DNA of 6,097 nt from Phycisphaeraceae bacterium (GTDB lineage Bacteria; Planctomycetota; Phycisphaerae; Phycisphaerales; Phycisphaeraceae), in contig JAJDCT010000078.1 of the NCBI GenBank assembly GCA_029260695.1, positions 1 through 6,097 on the forward strand, read 5' to 3'. The notes beneath the pieces are model-generated. The model searched no databases. It was given only the letters and a program-made list of their open reading frames with translations, and was not told the DNA's origin. The translations under genes and the position numbers were made by a program. Of this stretch, positions 5,667 through 6,097 are shown piece after piece (the first letter of the stretch is position 1; each line of letters opens with the position of its first letter).

Positions 5667-5672
5667 ATGGCT

Positions 5673-6097
5673 ATGGCCAAGCGGAAGCAGCGGAAGAGCG
5701 AAGGCAAGGCGGGTAAGACACCCCAAATCTCCAAGCTCAAGACTAAGTCGCAATCCAAGCATCGCTCAGCGGCACCAGCCCGGCCCACCGCGGCTGCTAC
5801 CGAGGCTGCGGTTCTCAAGGCCGACCCAGCCCTCACTCAGCCCCAACCGGCTACCGTGCCCGCCGGCTTGCCGAATGCCGCGACGTTGCTGGACGAGTTG
5901 CAGCAGCGCTGTGAAAGTTTGCGGCAGTGGCAACGCCAGGCCAACGAGGACGTGCAGTCCCGTCTGACCACGATTGAAAAGCGCGAACGCGAGCTCGATG
6001 AGAGCGCTAGACAGATGGAGCACGACCGCACCCATCTGGACCTGGACATGGACGCTACTAAGCGTGCCCGGTTGATGCTCGACAAGGAGAAGGCCCA
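5673..6097 (+). CDS. Basic N-terminus plus coiled-coil protein, function unknown (3'-incomplete)
   Basis: The frame is open from ATG 5673 to the right edge, giving 141 complete residues. There is no signal peptide. Residues 1-31 are strongly basic (MAKRKQRKSEGKAGK and further Lys/Arg), as in proteins that contact nucleic acid or acidic surfaces. Residues 32-68 form a flexible Ala/Pro/Thr/Gln-rich linker. From about 70 to the edge the sequence is charged and helical with regularly spaced Leu, Ile and Met ('LLDELQQRCESLRQW', 'IEKRERELDESARQMEHDR'), indicating a coiled coil that continues past the window. Coiled-coil regions are poor guides to family; it could be an SMC-like, structural or scaffold protein, or the front part of a larger multidomain protein. 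It is divergent from the STAS gene, and a link to that gene is unproven. Confidence 0.8.
   Translation, partial: MAKRKQRKSEGKAGKTPQISKLKTKSQSKHRSAAPARPTAAATEAAVLKADPALTQPQPATVPAGLPNAATLLDELQQRCESLRQWQRQANEDVQSRLTTIEKRERELDESARQMEHDRTHLDLDMDATKRARLMLDKEKA

Larger units (their letters stand above)
5457..5672. promoter_or_regulatory. Divergent intergenic region between STAS and coiled-coil genes
   Basis: This 216-bp region separates the two divergent starts and should carry both promoters. The side near the coiled-coil gene is AT-rich (about 5620-5660), with GATAAA at 5629-5634 and TATACC at 5655-5660 as weak -10 candidates; the second is very close to the start codon. No -35 element is convincing. 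A GC-rich hairpin sits near its middle at 5538-5564. Confidence 0.35.

Noticed and set aside
5667..5672. ATG at 5667 as start of the coiled-coil protein
   Set aside because: It directly abuts the Shine-Dalgarno sequence; the in-frame ATG at 5673 has normal spacing.

Overview
The window looks like an ordinary chromosomal segment of a moderately GC-rich, Gram-negative-type bacterium, most likely a planctomycete (Planctomycetota, possibly the Phycisphaerae side). Three things point there: a multi-pass membrane protein with an uninterrupted run of 24-residue leucine-rich repeats of the 'L..L..L..L..L.L..T.ITD.G' type, two small lipoproteins, and a high share of short family-orphan genes. This assignment is inferred from protein style; no rRNA, tRNA or other phylogenetic marker is present.

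Layout from left to right. Positions 1-603 (minus strand) hold a multi-pass membrane protein whose C-terminus runs off the window. It is divergent from a small DUF2007-type protein at 867-1136 (plus), with a 263-bp intergenic region between their starts. A 714-codon gene at 1170-3311 (minus) converges on the DUF2007-type gene. It encodes an integral membrane protein with a PH-like module and a predicted extracytoplasmic LRR domain. Further minus-strand genes follow: a lipoprotein resembling a circularly permuted NlpC/P60 (YiiX-like) cysteine hydrolase at 3518-4234, a 91-residue helix-turn-helix protein at 4339-4614, a BamE/SmpA-like lipoprotein at 4740-5063 and a STAS-domain anti-sigma-factor antagonist at 5088-5456. 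The STAS and BamE-like genes are only 24 bp apart and probably form one transcription unit. A basic and coiled-coil protein starts divergently at 5673 (plus) and runs off the right edge.

Functionally the set leans toward envelope and signalling roles. It has two membrane proteins, two exported lipoproteins, a STAS switch protein without its kinase partner in view, and a DNA-binding protein. Nothing shows that these genes act as one pathway. I see no CRISPR array, insertion sequence, integrase, toxin-antitoxin pair, RNA gene or recognisable defence system. The most unusual item is the PH-like/five-helix/14-LRR protein. Several GC-rich hairpins lie between genes, none with a clear T-tract.
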